Positions 23,504 through 34,780 of a stretch of 64,000 bases of DNA are shown here, one piece after another. A program made the translations under genes and the position numbers. The stretch lies in assembly GCF_000687475.1 (NCBI RefSeq), contig NC_057319.1:5683405-5747404 (forward strand). Direction: 5' to 3'. This DNA comes from Ustilaginoidea virens (lineage: Eukaryota; Ascomycota; Sordariomycetes; Hypocreales; Clavicipitaceae). Under the pieces are notes generated by a model. It had not been told where the DNA came from. It searched no databases and worked only from the letters and a program-made list of their open reading frames with translations. Each line of letters starts with the position of its first letter. The first letter of the stretch is position 1.

Positions 23504-24458
23504 ATGGCGCGAGATTTCACCAAAGACGAGTCTGAAAGAGCATCAAGCGAGTTTCTGATTGATGAGAATTTCCCGCGCAAGAAAACGAAAAGATGGTCTC
23601 AACGCCCATTTCGACACTTCTGTATAGTGCTCGGTCTCTTGGTCGGTGTTTTTGAGCTGGTCGTCTTGGAGACATTTTTTGTGCATATCAGCTGGCAGAG
23701 CAAATCACCGTCCGCTTTGGGTGAATTGAACGCTCTAGTTCCAAATTGTGCGTGGTTACATTGCTCTGAATGAAGAAGTTCTGGGCAAATTCACTGATCG
23801 GAAACTTTCGAAATGTAGTTCCCATTCATCCAGTGCTCTTTCGACACGACCCAATGGCTACAATTGGGCGAAATGATGAAAATTCCAGAAATGCGACGCA
23901 AGAAAATTGGTTGTCGTATATTCCAAGTGAGATAAGTCCCTGCTCTTGAGTCGTTCGCGCAACGCCATGTTGAACCATTTCATGCGCCTCAGGGGGAAAT
24001 GGGTTCATTGCTGTGAACAACGCAGAGAAATACACTCTGCCTGATCCCATCCCGTTCCGAGGCAAAAGCGCGTACTCCATAGCTGTATTCCATCAAATAC
24101 ATTGTCTGGTGCGTCATATTCTTATCGAGTCCTGTGGAAGCTTGCTGAATGTGTCGTATAGCATGCCATCATGAACGTTTTCAACGAGCTCACGCGTCCT
24201 GCTTCAAAGCATGCCAGAGATTCGGACCGTGGCCATGACGGCCACATGGATTCTCATGCGCATCGGCACATTGACCACTGCTTCAGGTATTTACGGCAGT
24301 CCCTCGTATGCTGTGGGGACACCGCATTGGAAGGACAAGACCCCAATACAAAAGCGGCTGGGACGGATGGGACTGGGGCGGTCCACATGTGCAGAGACTT
24401 TGATGGGATTAGGGCATGGGCTGAGGAGCATCGAATTGTTGACACCAAACACTTATGA
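23504..24458 (+). CDS. ustYa/ustYb: UstY-family (DUF3328) oxidative cyclisation protein, first copy
   Basis: Four exons: 23504-23747, 23819-23926, 23993-24108, 24162-24458 (254 aa). UstY proteins are membrane-bound oxidases required for macrocyclisation of dikaritin RiPPs. A basic N-terminus (PRKKTKR) precedes one membrane helix at about residues 39-60. The two family motifs are present: HQIHCL at the end of exon 3 and HIDHCFRYLRQSL in exon 4, both HxxHC, believed to bind copper. The family C-terminus with HMCRDFDGIRAWAEEH is present. It forms a same-strand pair with the next ustY. I cannot say which is Ya and which is Yb. Confidence 0.93.
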
Positions 24459-25124
24459 GTCTGGACGAAAGTAACTCAAGACTCGGAGGCGGGGCGAGCC
24501 TTAAGAATGCTGCCGTGAACTGTGGACTGTAATCACAAGATCTAGGTAAAGGGTCATTCATAAGACAGTTGATGACGAACTGAGAAACCGAATTTATGAG
24601 ACATTGCCAGACATTACTACATTTAGTATTAACTAAACTCTTTCTATCTTCAACGATACCCAACAGTGAACGCCTTTTTAGTACCTGTTGCCTTCGCTAT
24701 GCGCAACAGGCTCGCAGCAGACCCAGACAAGAAAGACACATTTCTGATATAAATTTAGGGAATGTAAAAGTAACCAGCCAGCGGCACGTATTTACGAAGA
24801 AGTGAGGCAACTGAAGATCCATGCTGAGATGATTCCCAGCACAGGAACCATAGCTCACTGCTAAGCCCAAGCGGAGGGATATCGAAAGAGGTAAAATCAA
24901 AAATACCGCATCCCTTGCCAAGCGAATTTTGGACATTCGCGTAACGCCCAATTCCTACCTCAGGCGCAGACGGCGCCTATGCCGAGTGCTTGGCGCCGCC
25001 CCACAAAGTTGCAGGAAAACCCCAGGTTGGCGAACCGACTCCTATTACAACACTCATCTCAACATCATGTCAGCCATATTGAAGGTAAGCTTTACACTCC
25101 AGTCAAATATCATTCGCAGTGGAA
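24459..25124. promoter_or_regulatory. Intergenic region and promoter of the second ustY
   Basis: 666 bp. It contains a copy of the cluster motif at 24990-24999, 126 bp before the start codon. An upstream ATG at 25067 opens a frame that overlaps the ustY start in another frame and could depress translation. Confidence 0.55.
24990..25003 (+). promoter_or_regulatory. Candidate cluster operator: TTGGCGCCGCCCCA
   Basis: Carries the 10-mer TTGGCGCCGC plus CCCA, giving an imperfect TGGCG-CCG-CGCCA inverted repeat (one mismatch). It lies about 120 bp upstream of the second ustY. Confidence 0.5.
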
Positions 25125-26044
25125 ATGAAGCCAAATCTGTTGCAGTACGAACCTATCCGTCATGCAGCTTCCGGCTCTTCAGAGTCCCTACCTCTCGACG
25201 AGGTCGAGAAGCAGAATCTCTTTGATGAGCGGCCTAAATCAGGGTCTTATGCGGAGGAATTGCGTTCCAAAATACGGGTTTCCGGCTCCTGGGTCTTGAG
25301 CGGACTCCTCGCCATCTCCAATCTGGCCCTTCTTGTTGCATTCGTGCATCAAAGGCTAGGGATAGACAGCAGAGCAACGAAACACTGGCTCCCACCCGAG
25401 AGTATGCGCCCGCTTCGGAATCAAATTCCGTCGACCGTGTCGGCTGACGGGCTTGGCAGTCTCGCGTACCTCCTTGTTTGAGTTTCAAACATTGTTTGGG
25501 GCACCTTTGAACAACGAATCGGAATATGCGTGGAACAAGTTGATGCCAGGTACTTACTTCGGCCCTGGCAGCCGTCTTCGTCTATTTTCTAACTCGATTT
25601 AAACAGTCGGTCGCGGGTTTGTCATCGTCAAGAACGAAACTGTTCTTCCGGAGCAGCCGGGCTTGAATCAGTCCATTTCCGAACAAAAGGCAATGGTGGC
25701 CGTGTTCCATCAACTTCACTGCCTGGTAAGCAAGAAAAAAAGTGAACACTCTCCGCAAAAATGCACTATTCTAACTGAATGCGCAGTACATGGCTCGAGA
25801 GGGTTTCTACAGTGCCGTCGAAGGCAACGTAAACAAGGTCAGCAGTGCTCACTTGACTCACTGTTTTGACTACCTGCGGCAGACTATCATGTGTTTCGGA
25901 GACACCACGCTTGAATGGCTTCCGGCTCCTCCAAATGATATCGGAAGCACGGGATGGGGATTTGAACACACGTGTCGCGACTACGGCGCAATTGCGGAAT
26001 GGGCAGAGCAGAATCGGTTGAAGACAACTTTCGGAATCCATTGA
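25125..26044 (+). CDS. ustYa/ustYb: UstY-family (DUF3328) oxidative cyclisation protein, second copy
   Basis: Four exons: 25125-25401, 25460-25549, 25607-25725, 25787-26044 (247 aa). One membrane helix at about residues 55-73 (WVLSGLLAISNLALLVAF). HxxHC motifs HQLHCL (end of exon 3) and HLTHCFDYLRQTI (exon 4) are both present, as is the C-terminal HTCRDYGAIAEWAEQN. Intron phases in the second half match the first ustY, but exon 1 and the N-terminus differ, so the two are old paralogues rather than a recent copy. At first sight the frame breaks after KHWLPPE; a 58-nt intron with donor GTATGC, branch GCTGAC and acceptor GGCAG repairs it. Lies upstream of, and convergent with, ustA. Confidence 0.93.
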
Positions 26045-27527
26045 CGTGGGCAAGTGACTACGGAGTGCATGAGCATAAATTTTGTTCTTGCAAAAACTTG
26101 AATTATGTTTCTTAACGTATCTTGTTAGAAAAGTTGGACATGTGTTGAATAGAAAAGCTGGACATGTGAATAATTTTCTGATTGAACTGACCAGCATCCA
26201 ATCATGACATGGCTCGCACAGCAAAGTGATCGAAAGAAAACATGCAAAAATCGGTCTCTGGGACTCAAAGAAGCGTCATTTATTTATTCCCAGCTCGTCA
26301 CGGGTTTAAATAAACTGTTGTACTTGCGAGGCTCCGATTCATGCTTTGAGGATACTGCAAAACACCACGACATAGGAGTCGAGACCTTGGCGAAAAGTAA
26401 AGTACGGGTGGGAATTGTACGTTTCAATTGATGGCTTTAGGCCATTTTCCATTTGACATTCGTATCTGCAGAAAATACGCGCTAATTTTCTTCACCATAA
26501 AACAAGGCTAATTAACGGCGGTACTTTAGTCCAGGGCTGTAAACTGTTGTCACATTTAGATTTTCTCGCATTTTTAGAAATGAGAATGCTACCTCTATGT
26601 CGAAGGTCCTACCTTATATTTTATCCATGGATTTTATGCGATCAATGGCCTTCTGGACACAGGAAGGCTTCAAAAGCAAGGCATTATCCAAGGTCACCAA
26701 ACTACTACATAATTTCGACACCGCTGTTTTCGACCTCAGGGTTTTTCATCTTTCGATATGTATAATCGATAAATATAACAGAAAGTAGATTTTCCGTGTC
26801 TTATTCACGCAAACAAAGAGTTGGCCGAGTTAGATTTCCACATGTCCTTGCCGCATATCGGCAGTTGCTGATATCTTTTATACTAGAAACCAGGCATGTA
26901 TAAACTCTCGATTACCTTGGCTTCAAGAGCAGCCTGAAGTGAAAATTTGCGAATGCCCTTTATCTTCCTCAACCAAAGCGGTATACCTGACGAGAAAGCG
27001 CCAAAAAAACACGTTTTACTTTATACTCGAGTAATGCAAGTTTGCATGTGTAAAAAGTTGTGACGCTTTTATTTCCGTCAAAACCGTAGCAGTTATAAGA
27101 GAGCTCGCACTTTATTCTCCGAAACAGCTTTGACCCATCAACAAGTATTGGCCAAGTCACTAATTCTTACTTATAAAATAGTGGCCGTCATTGTCACCCA
27201 AGAACCAAAATCCTGAGACGAGGGCCCAGTTCCCAGACTAATGAATTATTCATGGCATCTTGCTAATCCAAGCGAACTGAGCATCCTGTGGGATGATTCA
27301 TCCATATGATGGTGTCTCATGGTATGAATAGAGTCTTCCCACATGAAAGAGTCGCAAACGAATTATCATCAGAACGGCTTTAATTCGTAACACTATATAT
27401 AAGCTAAAAGCCAGGGTTCTTGCGCCCGGTTGCGGCAAAAACGGGTTCCTCTCTGTCATGGTTTCCTATATCAACAGCATGCCATGCAGCTGTTAATTCC
27501 TAGGTAACAAAGTTACTATGAGCTCCG
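26045..27527. other. 1.5-kb convergent gap between ustY and ustA
   Basis: 3' flanks of two convergent genes. AT-rich; no gene, RNA or repeat recognised. Confidence 0.5.
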
Positions 27528-27984
27528 TCACTTATTGACGCCAATGGCGTAGTCCTCGACGGCATCCCTCTTGTCCACGCCAATGACGTAGTCCTCGACG
27601 GCATCCCTCTTGTCCACGCCAATGACGTAGTCCTCGACGGCATCCCTCTTGTCCACGCCAATGGCGTAGTCCTCGACGGCATCCCTCTTGTCCACGCCAA
27701 TGACGTAGTCCTCGACGGCATCTCTCTTGTCCACGCCAATAACGTAGTCCTCGACGGCATCTCTCTTGTCCACGCCAATGACGTAGTCCTCGACGGCATC
27801 TCTCTTGTCCACGCCAATGGCGTAGTCCTCAACAGAGGCACGCTTTGCCATTACATTCTCCTATACTTAGTCAGAGACGCCGCATTGGAAAGGTTGGAAT
27901 GTTCAGTCAAACCTGGAATGTCGGCGCAGCAACCACTGCAGCAGGAAACCCAGTGGCCAAGATGGAGATGAGCGAAAACTTCAT
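27528..27984 (-). CDS. ustA: UstA: ustiloxin RiPP precursor (mycotoxin precursor), 3 YAIG and 5 YVIG cores
   Basis: Two exons, 27984-27913 and 27860-27528, with a 52-nt intron (branch CTGAC, acceptor TATAG); 134 aa. Exon 1 is essentially a signal peptide ending in VVAAPT, so the product enters the secretory pathway. Exon 2 opens with a KR site and then eight 13-residue units of the form DAVEDY(V/A)IGVDKR. Each Lys-Arg is a Kex2 site; each unit frees a peptide holding one core tetrapeptide. In order the cores are A V V V A V V A (A = YAIG, V = YVIG). YVIG gives ustiloxin A and YAIG ustiloxin B. Strong regulation is expected: a TATA box and two GC-rich inverted repeats lie upstream. The gene is intact, with no frameshift or stop. 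Confidence 0.97.
27540..27824 (-). repeat. Eight-unit 39-bp tandem array within ustA
   Basis: Cores start every 39 bp from 27540 to 27813. Units differ at the Ala/Val codon and at the Arg codon of the KR site: the C-terminal spacers use AGG and the three N-terminal ones use AGA. One unit has a GTT instead of GTC valine. The first unit differs most (ASVED). Confidence 0.95.
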
Positions 27985-28082
27985 GATTGCAATTAACCCG
28001 TGTGAGGTAGGAATTCTGTGAACTCTGAATTGATGTGAACACACCCTTCTGAACCAAATATCATTTCCCATGAGAGGTCTGT

Positions 28083-28092
28083 TTTATATATA
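28083..28092 (-). promoter_or_regulatory. TATA box of ustA
   Basis: TATATATAAA on the minus strand, about 100 bp upstream of the ustA start codon. Confidence 0.65.
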
Positions 28093-28117
28093 GAATTAGG
28101 CATCACTCATACTTACG

Positions 28118-28131
28118 TGGCGCGGCGCCAA
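28118..28131 (-). promoter_or_regulatory. Candidate cluster operator upstream of ustA
   Basis: Perfect inverted repeat TGGCG-CGG-CGCCA (28118-28130); read on the gene strand it includes TTGGCGCCGC. It lies 26 bp upstream of the TATA box. Confidence 0.55.
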
Positions 28132-28162
28132 TCTTACAGTAAAAGGCTTCCAACTGAACATG

Positions 28163-28175
28163 TTGGCCGCGCCAA
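28163..28175. promoter_or_regulatory. Second inverted repeat upstream of ustA
   Basis: Perfect inverted repeat TTGGC-CGC-GCCAA, 33 bp beyond the first; same half-site sequence with a shorter arm. Confidence 0.45.
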
Positions 28176-28954
28176 GTCCGATCCGCGCCTGGACTTGAAC
28201 CGCAGCGCTCATGGAAGACGGCATATGCATAGCGCGCGGCAAATGACTACATGCCGCCAGGTGATGCATCATCCCCCGCTTGCTTTGATTCATGTATGGT
28301 AGCTCACGCAGCAACGACTTTCGGCCACGCATCGGGAGCTAAGCCCAGTAAGGACGAGGGCTGCCGGTAATGCATCTTAATAGTTCTTACTAGTTGCATG
28401 TCGCATTGGCAAAGTTTAACGAACACCATCACAACCCCACAAAGCAGGATTGTTGATACTTGACCATAGGAAGGGACAATATACGGCATTAGAGCGCTTC
28501 CGCGGCCCATCGCGCGAGCCTATCTTGGCATATTGCGCCGCAGGAACTCAGGAGACTCGAAAGTGATGGTGTGTGGTGTGCAGGAAGACAACGGAAAGTA
28601 ACTGCATGACTATATACCAAAAGGTAAAAAGATGTCTCTTTCGTTTTTGGGCTTAGCTCGTACTGCATGCGTCCTTACGTCGTCCATTATTCACGTGTAC
28701 GTTCTTACTGCTAGAGCTGCGTTGTATTATGGATTAAGGATCAACTGTTTCCTTCTATACTACAGGTAGGGCCACCAATTGTTTAGCCCTTAGTCGTCAC
28801 AGACGGGTCTTACTACATATTTCCAACACATTTCCCCCGACTTTTCCACACCTGCTGGGTAGTGACACTGTTGATGGTGATCCTGCTGCAGCAGTTGCCG
28901 CCGATACGGAAAACTGAAAATGGCAAAACCCGTCCATTATGCGTAACTTTGCAC
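28176..28954. other. Upstream region of ustA / 3' flank of ustC
   Basis: Both genes are on the minus strand. No coding sequence supported. Probably holds the rest of the ustA promoter and the ustC transcript end. Confidence 0.5.
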
Positions 28955-30798
28955 TTATTTTCGCGAAAGAAAGCGAAAGTTTCTTGTTGTCGGCTTACCG
29001 GCGCTGTTGCCTTGTGCCGACCCCTCGACTTGCACATCAAAGCGCCGAAAAATCTTGGCAGATCATGTCAGTCGCCACTATTGACCGTTTCGTATTTAAA
29101 AAAAAAAAAACTTCTCTGCTTTTTCAATATTTTCTTGTAAGGACACATACCTCCGCTATTGCTTTCTGAAGTTGTAAATGCGCAAAGTTTTTGGCCAAGC
29201 ATTTTCGCGCGCCGTAGCCGAAGTGGAACGAATACCGCTGCCACTTACGCAACTGACCAGGCGAGGCTTCCAACCATCGCTCTGGTCGAAATATGCTCGA
29301 GTCTTCACCGTAGAGGTCCTTGCTGCGCCCTATCACCCACGGGCTTGTAGAGACAGAGAATCCTGGTGGTACGTATTTTCCATCTAGAACTAGGCCTGTT
29401 TTTCTGGGAGAAAGCCGAGGAAGTTGGGAGATGGTCGGGGTGTAGCGAAGGCCCTCTTGAATGCACGCGCAAAGATATGGTAGCTTCTTTACTTGACCCT
29501 CAGACACGATGCTTGTAGGGTATATCAGGCCTGTTTCCTCGGCGTGGCAAAGTTCGTGGTATAGCCTGTCTTTGATGCTTTGGTCTCTGGAGATGAGAAA
29601 CACAATTGACCATAGGTTGGAAGGAGTGACGGAGGAACCGGCTAGCCTGCATCTCTTATAAGCGATCTCGTCTTCGACCGTTATTAAATGCAAGGGTTGG
29701 TGTGCTCACTCACAACGCAAAGAGTACCTCTGCCCTGACGTCTGTCATAGAAATACTGCCCTGATGCTCGGCATTCAGAAACGACCACAAGAGGCTTCCT
29801 TCCACCAAAGTCTCCCGGTCTATTTTGCCAGAGGCATCTACTATCGAGTCTACGATGCTGTCTCGCTCCCGCATGAAAACGCCAATTCCCGTCTTATCCG
29901 TGGGGCGAGCCATGAGAGCATAGCGGCCGAGCCGGGTGTTACGGACATACCAGGAGAAGTTGTCTTGAATGGACAGGAAACTAATCCATGCGAAGGATTT
30001 GTTATTGTGGTAAAGCAAGTTGCGCACATCCTTTTCCGCTTCGATAAACCCGATTGGCTTCCCAGAGACCAATTGGCTTGTCGCATCGGCTGTAAACCAG
30101 CTAAGGATGCATTAGTGAGTAATCTAAGGTCCCTCTCGACTATATCATTGGATGGGTGTCATAGACTGTGTTAGAAGCATATGAGCGCACCTTGCGTATT
30201 CCAAAAAGTCGGTCCTTCCTTTCTCACGAGTGCTTATATTTAATTTTCCGAGCCATTGCAGCAGCAGGTTGTTGATCCGAGACTCGAATAATTGCAAGTT
30301 GAGGTGCGAATACTTGTCAAGAAAATTTTCATTAATCCAAGTAGCCAAGAAGAGACAGGCCATGGCTTTTTACTCACCGCAGTTGCTATGGCCTTCTTGG
30401 ATGCCACATGCTCCTCGTGGTATTTTCTTGTAAAGGTCGAATGCGTGTCAAAGTTTGGCGCGAAGAAATCAGACTTATCCGCACGTCGACCGTAGGCTAC
30501 ATGGAGAAATTGAGGGTTTTCGAAAATAAGCCCGTTTGGACTGTAACGCACAACTGGTCCTGATAATGTGGTGAAGAAATTAGCCTCGGCAACTAAAAAA
30601 AGTTGCTCGCATCTTACCATATTCTTCATGAAGCTTTACAAAGTTGTCTTGAAAGTTGGGTTGGAAGTTCCAATATGTTTGGTACAAGCCGGATATGGAG
30701 GCAAAAAAAGGCCCTGGAAAGTGCGACAGAGGATGCAGCCAACGGCGATAAATCAAGAAAAAAAGGCAAACAAGAACCAAGAGCAGGGTATAGAACAT
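28955..30798 (-). CDS. ustC: UstC: cytochrome P450 monooxygenase
   Basis: Six exons: 30798-30618, 30559-30378, 30312-30191, 30100-29714, 29646-29151, 29053-28955 (488 aa). P450 needed, with a UstF enzyme, to install the sulfur side chain on the aromatic ring. An N-terminal membrane anchor (FYTLLLVLVCLFFLIY) is followed by the proline hinge HPLSHFPGP. The I-helix motif is LAGSSVTPS where AGxDTT is usual. K-helix EGLR, PERW region FRPERW, and haem-binding FHFGYGARKCLA with the cysteine ligand are intact. Exon 6 is small and was found by splice sites and the family C-terminus (IFRRFDV). Upstream of ustA in the same direction, 970 bp apart. Confidence 0.92.
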
Positions 30799-31848
30799 CT
30801 TATGTGGCGGAATCGAAATGTGTATCTTTATCCGGCAAACGAAGTTGTGTGGAGGTCATGTTGTAATTGAATCTGCATGAAGGCAATAGGCCAGACATTA
30901 TATCACAGGCAGCACCGCCACAAACATCTGGCGAGCTGCGGATAACCTCGCCTCCGATGACCTACTACAATTGGGCAAGAGCCGCCAAGTCTGCTCTGAG
31001 TCCTGCGGCGTAGACATTTTATGGATACTAGCTCGAGAGATACACTTATCATCAATTAATGAGCTAGGCCTGCAAATACGATTCTTAAGTCAAGCAAAGT
31101 TGACTACTATCTCAACATCCAAGTAGCGCGCTATGAGATAAGCCCCCAGGTTGGTGGATTGAATGCGCTTAATAAAAGAGGGGAACGACTCCACGGTCTG
31201 AGCGAAGTGTACTCTGTACGTGGCACCTCGAAAATATTCATTTGCATTCCCAAGTTGGTCCGATTGGCCCAGGCACCTCAACCCTTGGCTGCATCAATTT
31301 ACATTGTTGTTCAGCCATGGAACGCGCCCCGGCATCCATTGTTCCTTTCGACGGCTTTGATCCTATCCAGAAAGTGTTGAGACTGTATCCACCACCCCCG
31401 GACCATCGCAGTTCGGATGAGCGATTTTTCAACCTACCACGCATGCTGGTGATGCATTTCCAGACACAAATGCTTCGACGTGACGCATTTGGTGAGGATT
31501 AACCGGCCCGTCGCTCGTTATTATAACCCGCGCTAATGCGGGTTTGCGGCGCCAACGCATACCAGACAATTTCACCAGGTTCCGCCTGCATACTGTTTTC
31601 TCATCTGATCTGCTCTGTAACCAAGGCAGGTTTGTTGAACGGGAGCATACAAGCCATGGAGCTCGCTTCCTCTCCGTTCTTTCATGCGGCTCAGCCCGCT
31701 TGTAATACAGAAATAATATCGACAATATCCTTTAGCGCTTGCCAGTTCGAACCGGCTAGACAAGCCGTCTCTTCAATGTCGTGTCGAGCTAGATTAAGCC
31801 ACGATTCCGAGGACCCAAGAGTCGACTGATATTTTCGTCCGCTCTGTC
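30799..31848. promoter_or_regulatory. Divergent promoter region, ustC / ustR
   Basis: 1,050 bp. A cluster-motif copy is at 31546-31555. A 61-codon frame (31318-31503, starting MERAPASIVPFDGF) is open but has no recognisable family; it could be a short upstream ORF of ustR or chance. Confidence 0.5.
31546..31555 (-). promoter_or_regulatory. Candidate cluster operator upstream of ustR
   Basis: TTGGCGCCGC on the minus strand, about 290 bp upstream of the ustR start; suggests that UstR, if it binds here, also controls itself. Confidence 0.45.
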
Positions 31849-33784
31849 ATGGTCAACCAGCGCAGCAAGTCAGGATGCTGGACTTGCCGACTGCGGCGTA
31901 AAAAATGTCCCGAGGACGGGTTTCCCTGTTCCAACTGTGAATCGAGAGCCGTTGTCTGCCATGGGTACGGGCCGCGGCCTGCCTGGAAGGATCGGGGGCT
32001 CCGAGAAAAGGAAGAGGCGGATCGACTGCAGCTTCAGCGACGCGCACAATCGCACGCGAGACGGCACTCTGCGACTTCTCTTTTCGCCGCCTCCAGTCAG
32101 TCTCCCTCCGCAACCTCCGTCTCGGCAACCAATTTCCAGTCTTCTTCGTTTCCAGAGTCGAGCGTCGCTGGACCTCTCATCTTCCCCGACACTCCCGACA
32201 TCCACACCGAGATCCCACTGCTGGACACTTCAACGCTCCTGTCGGAATTCTGGGTGCCCGATTTTGAGGCGCTGGCTTCGACGTCGACTCTGTGCGACAA
32301 CTCCGTCTTGGCCGTTGAACACCCGAGTCCTTCTAAAACAGCTCAGGAGGAGCAGCCCATCACCACGCCTTTACTTTCACCCACCACCAGCGTGCTGGAC
32401 TTTTCCTCCACTCGAGTCACGCCATCGGAAGAACGGGAAATTGAGCTTATGCTGCAGTTTCTGGGAGAAGACTTTGCTAAACAGCATCCTTCTGATGAGC
32501 TATCGGGCCTCAAAGAGAGATTTTGGCTGGTGTGCATATTCAAACGCTCCTCCACCTTCTTCTACGCTTCATTGGCGACGAGTTCCTATTTCAATTTCTT
32601 GAATGCTCCAGCGCACGATGGTAAGCGCACTGAATTCTTCCGGGAGTATGACCAGTATAGAGAGAGTGCAACAAAGGGTCACCGGGCTCTCTTGGAGGAA
32701 GCAAATCGCGAAAACATCCTTCAGCCACCTACGGACTTTACGCTGGGTGAAACCATCATTTGTAGTATTCAACTAGCCATACTGGAGGTAAGCCACGTCT
32801 TAAACTTTTGTGCCAATTGCCAGGTAGTAGAGATCGTCGGGTAACCAACATCAACTGGCATTTAGTCGCTTGGAGAAAACCATCAGGATACATTGTCACA
32901 CATAAATTCGGCCGCGCGTGCTGTAGTTAGATATCATGAATTGTCCTCAATGACCAACCCTGATACCCCAGCGCAATCCTTCGTCTTACCAGCAGCATCC
33001 GTGGAACGAAGGGCGATATTATTCTTTACCTATATACTCATATGGATACACGTCTTGTATTGCTCGACGCAACAGACCATGCCGCTAGCCTCGCACATAT
33101 ACCGGCGACTGTTGTCCACAAGTTCTCCGTCTGGGTCCTTTCACCAGATTGTGGGCTTTGAGGGTTGGGTCCTCGTTGGCCTCCTGGACGCCATCGAAGT
33201 CTCTGTCTGGAAGCGGAAACAAGAATCCAATAATCGACTTAGCATGAGAGAACTGATCAGTAAAACAGATGCAATCGTATCCACCCTCAGTCACCAGATT
33301 CAGTAAGTATAGCCCATAGTTGTGCCTTTCTTTCTTTTTCCCTTTGAATATCTCTGGAACGGCTTCCTCATAACTGAGTAGGCAGGACCGTCATGTTGAG
33401 ACACAAATCGTTGCCTATGCTGTTGTACTTTATACCCACACTCTTACTTCGGGTTATCTCCCAGAAGTCCCGGACATCCGGCAAACGCTAGACAAGGCCA
33501 TTCCCGTGTGGCAGAAGCTTTCACTTTCTCCAAATAGTTTGAAACGTCTATCATGGGCCTTTTGCGTCTCTGCAAGCTTGGCGCTAGGATCGCATCGTTT
33601 AGTATTTTCAAATATTCTCTCCGACGCTTCCGCTTCCGTGGGATCCGATTCCAGAATTGTGAAACTCCTACGGTCCTTGGCCGAGGAATGTTGGAGGATC
33701 CTAGACACCGGTGCTCCATCGTGCAAGTGGGAAAATGTGATGAAAGAGTTGGGACACGACGTATGTAGCACGTTATTTGCATGA
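31849..33784 (+). CDS. ustR: UstR: Zn2Cys6 transcription factor of the cluster
   Basis: Three exons: 31849-32787, 32866-33302, 33382-33784 (592 aa). Nuclear activator expected to switch on the pathway. The zinc cluster is at the extreme N-terminus with cysteines at 10, 13, 20, 27, 30 and 37 (GCWTCRLRRKKC then CSNCESRAVVC). A Ser/Thr-rich linker of ~150 residues follows, then a fungal-specific regulatory region of the C6 'DUF3468/Fungal_trans_2' kind (LMLQFLGEDFAKQ, FFREYDQYRESATKGHRALL, YAVVLYTHTL). No leucine zipper seen. Located inside the cluster, divergent from ustC and tail-to-tail with ustM (57 bp apart). Confidence 0.9.
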
Positions 33785-33841
33785 TATCGACTCATAGATC
33801 GATCCAAAGGGGAGGGGGGGCTACAACTCTTGCATGCTTTC

Positions 33842-34780
33842 CTACTTGTTCAGCTCGAGAACTGGGCACCATACATCCATCGAGCCCACCGTCGCCGTGT
33901 TAGTCGAGCCCAATCGCTCCATCTCTGATTGAAGTTTCAAAATGGCCGCATTAATTTCCTCTCGTTGATTTTCGGTCAAGCAAGCGTCGGCGACGCGCTG
34001 TTGAAATACTCGTCCCAGTACAAATCTCACTTCGAATTGACCCTCCCTCATGTCCCCTGCCGAGGAAATGAAGCGTTCCTCTGTAACCTTAAAACCGGCG
34101 GCGTGGGCAGCTTTAAGAATGAGTTGTTGGTCCACCCCGACGCGAACGTTTTGTTCCCTCAGTCCTGGCTCGCTGGGTGTCTTATACCGATAAAGCAATG
34201 CTTGGGCCTTGGCTGCGAGGATGTGTGCAACCTGGCTCGGACAAGTTGGCTCGTAAGACCATTCAGCCAGGTAAAGACGACGGATGCGCGCCTTTGCTAG
34301 CGTTTCGAATAATGAGTAGACGGCTTGATCGTTGGGAAAATACCATAGGCTGTGGCATAACGTGACCGAGTCAAAATGTTTTCTCTGTCCGTCCAGCTTT
34401 GCAAGATAGGACGGAGTATCAACAGGGAAGAAGGAGATTCGCGGTCCAAGAACAGACTTCTGGATATGATGATGGGCCTCTCGCATGGTAAAGGGGTGGC
34501 CGTAGTCCAGCTGCGCAGGGTCGATGCCGGTAATGTGTCCGCGAGGACCAACTTCAAGAGCGAGAGCGAGACATGATTCGCCCTGACCGCAACCGATATC
34601 CAGAATCGTCTCACCCTCTCGCACTCCCCATGCTTGTATTATGGCCAATCGTTGCCTGAATCTGGGCGCGTGAAAGCTGGAGACAAGCTCGGCATCGTGT
34701 AGAGAGCTCTCAAGGAGAATGTCTATTTTGGAGGCGGATTTGGGATGCAGTGCACTGCCTGGACCGAGATTCTCAATCAT
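33842..34780 (-). CDS. ustM: UstM: SAM-dependent N-methyltransferase
   Basis: Single exon. N-methylates the cyclic peptide (desmethylustiloxin F to ustiloxin F in the A. flavus pathway). Start chosen at the Met at 34780 (MIENLGPGSALHPKS, 312 aa), because the frame upstream to 34933 (51 more codons) does not look like the family. SAM motif I is LDIGCGQGESCLALA with the following acidic residue in GIDPAQ; a second motif, HFDSVTLCHSLWYFP, fits motif II/III of the class I fold. A C-terminal region with GFKVTEERFISS completes the domain. Confidence 0.88.
   Translation of the reverse strand: MIENLGPGSALHPKSASKIDILLESSLHDAELVSSFHAPRFRQRLAIIQAWGVREGETILDIGCGQGESCLALALEVGPRGHITGIDPAQLDYGHPFTMREAHHHIQKSVLGPRISFFPVDTPSYLAKLDGQRKHFDSVTLCHSLWYFPNDQAVYSLFETLAKARIRRLYLAEWSYEPTCPSQVAHILAAKAQALLYRYKTPSEPGLREQNVRVGVDQQLILKAAHAAGFKVTEERFISSAGDMREGQFEVRFVLGRVFQQRVADACLTENQREEINAAILKLQSEMERLGSTNTATVGSMDVWCPVLELNK

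Noticed and set aside
25380..25500. Apparent frameshift in the second ustY
   Set aside because: A normal 58-nt intron (25402-25459) with branch site joins the frames; no break needed.
27500..27841. Second long repeat-bearing frame across ustA (minus, with SRTTSLAWTRE units)
   Set aside because: It is the shifted frame of the same 39-bp array; the period is a multiple of three, so every frame stays open.
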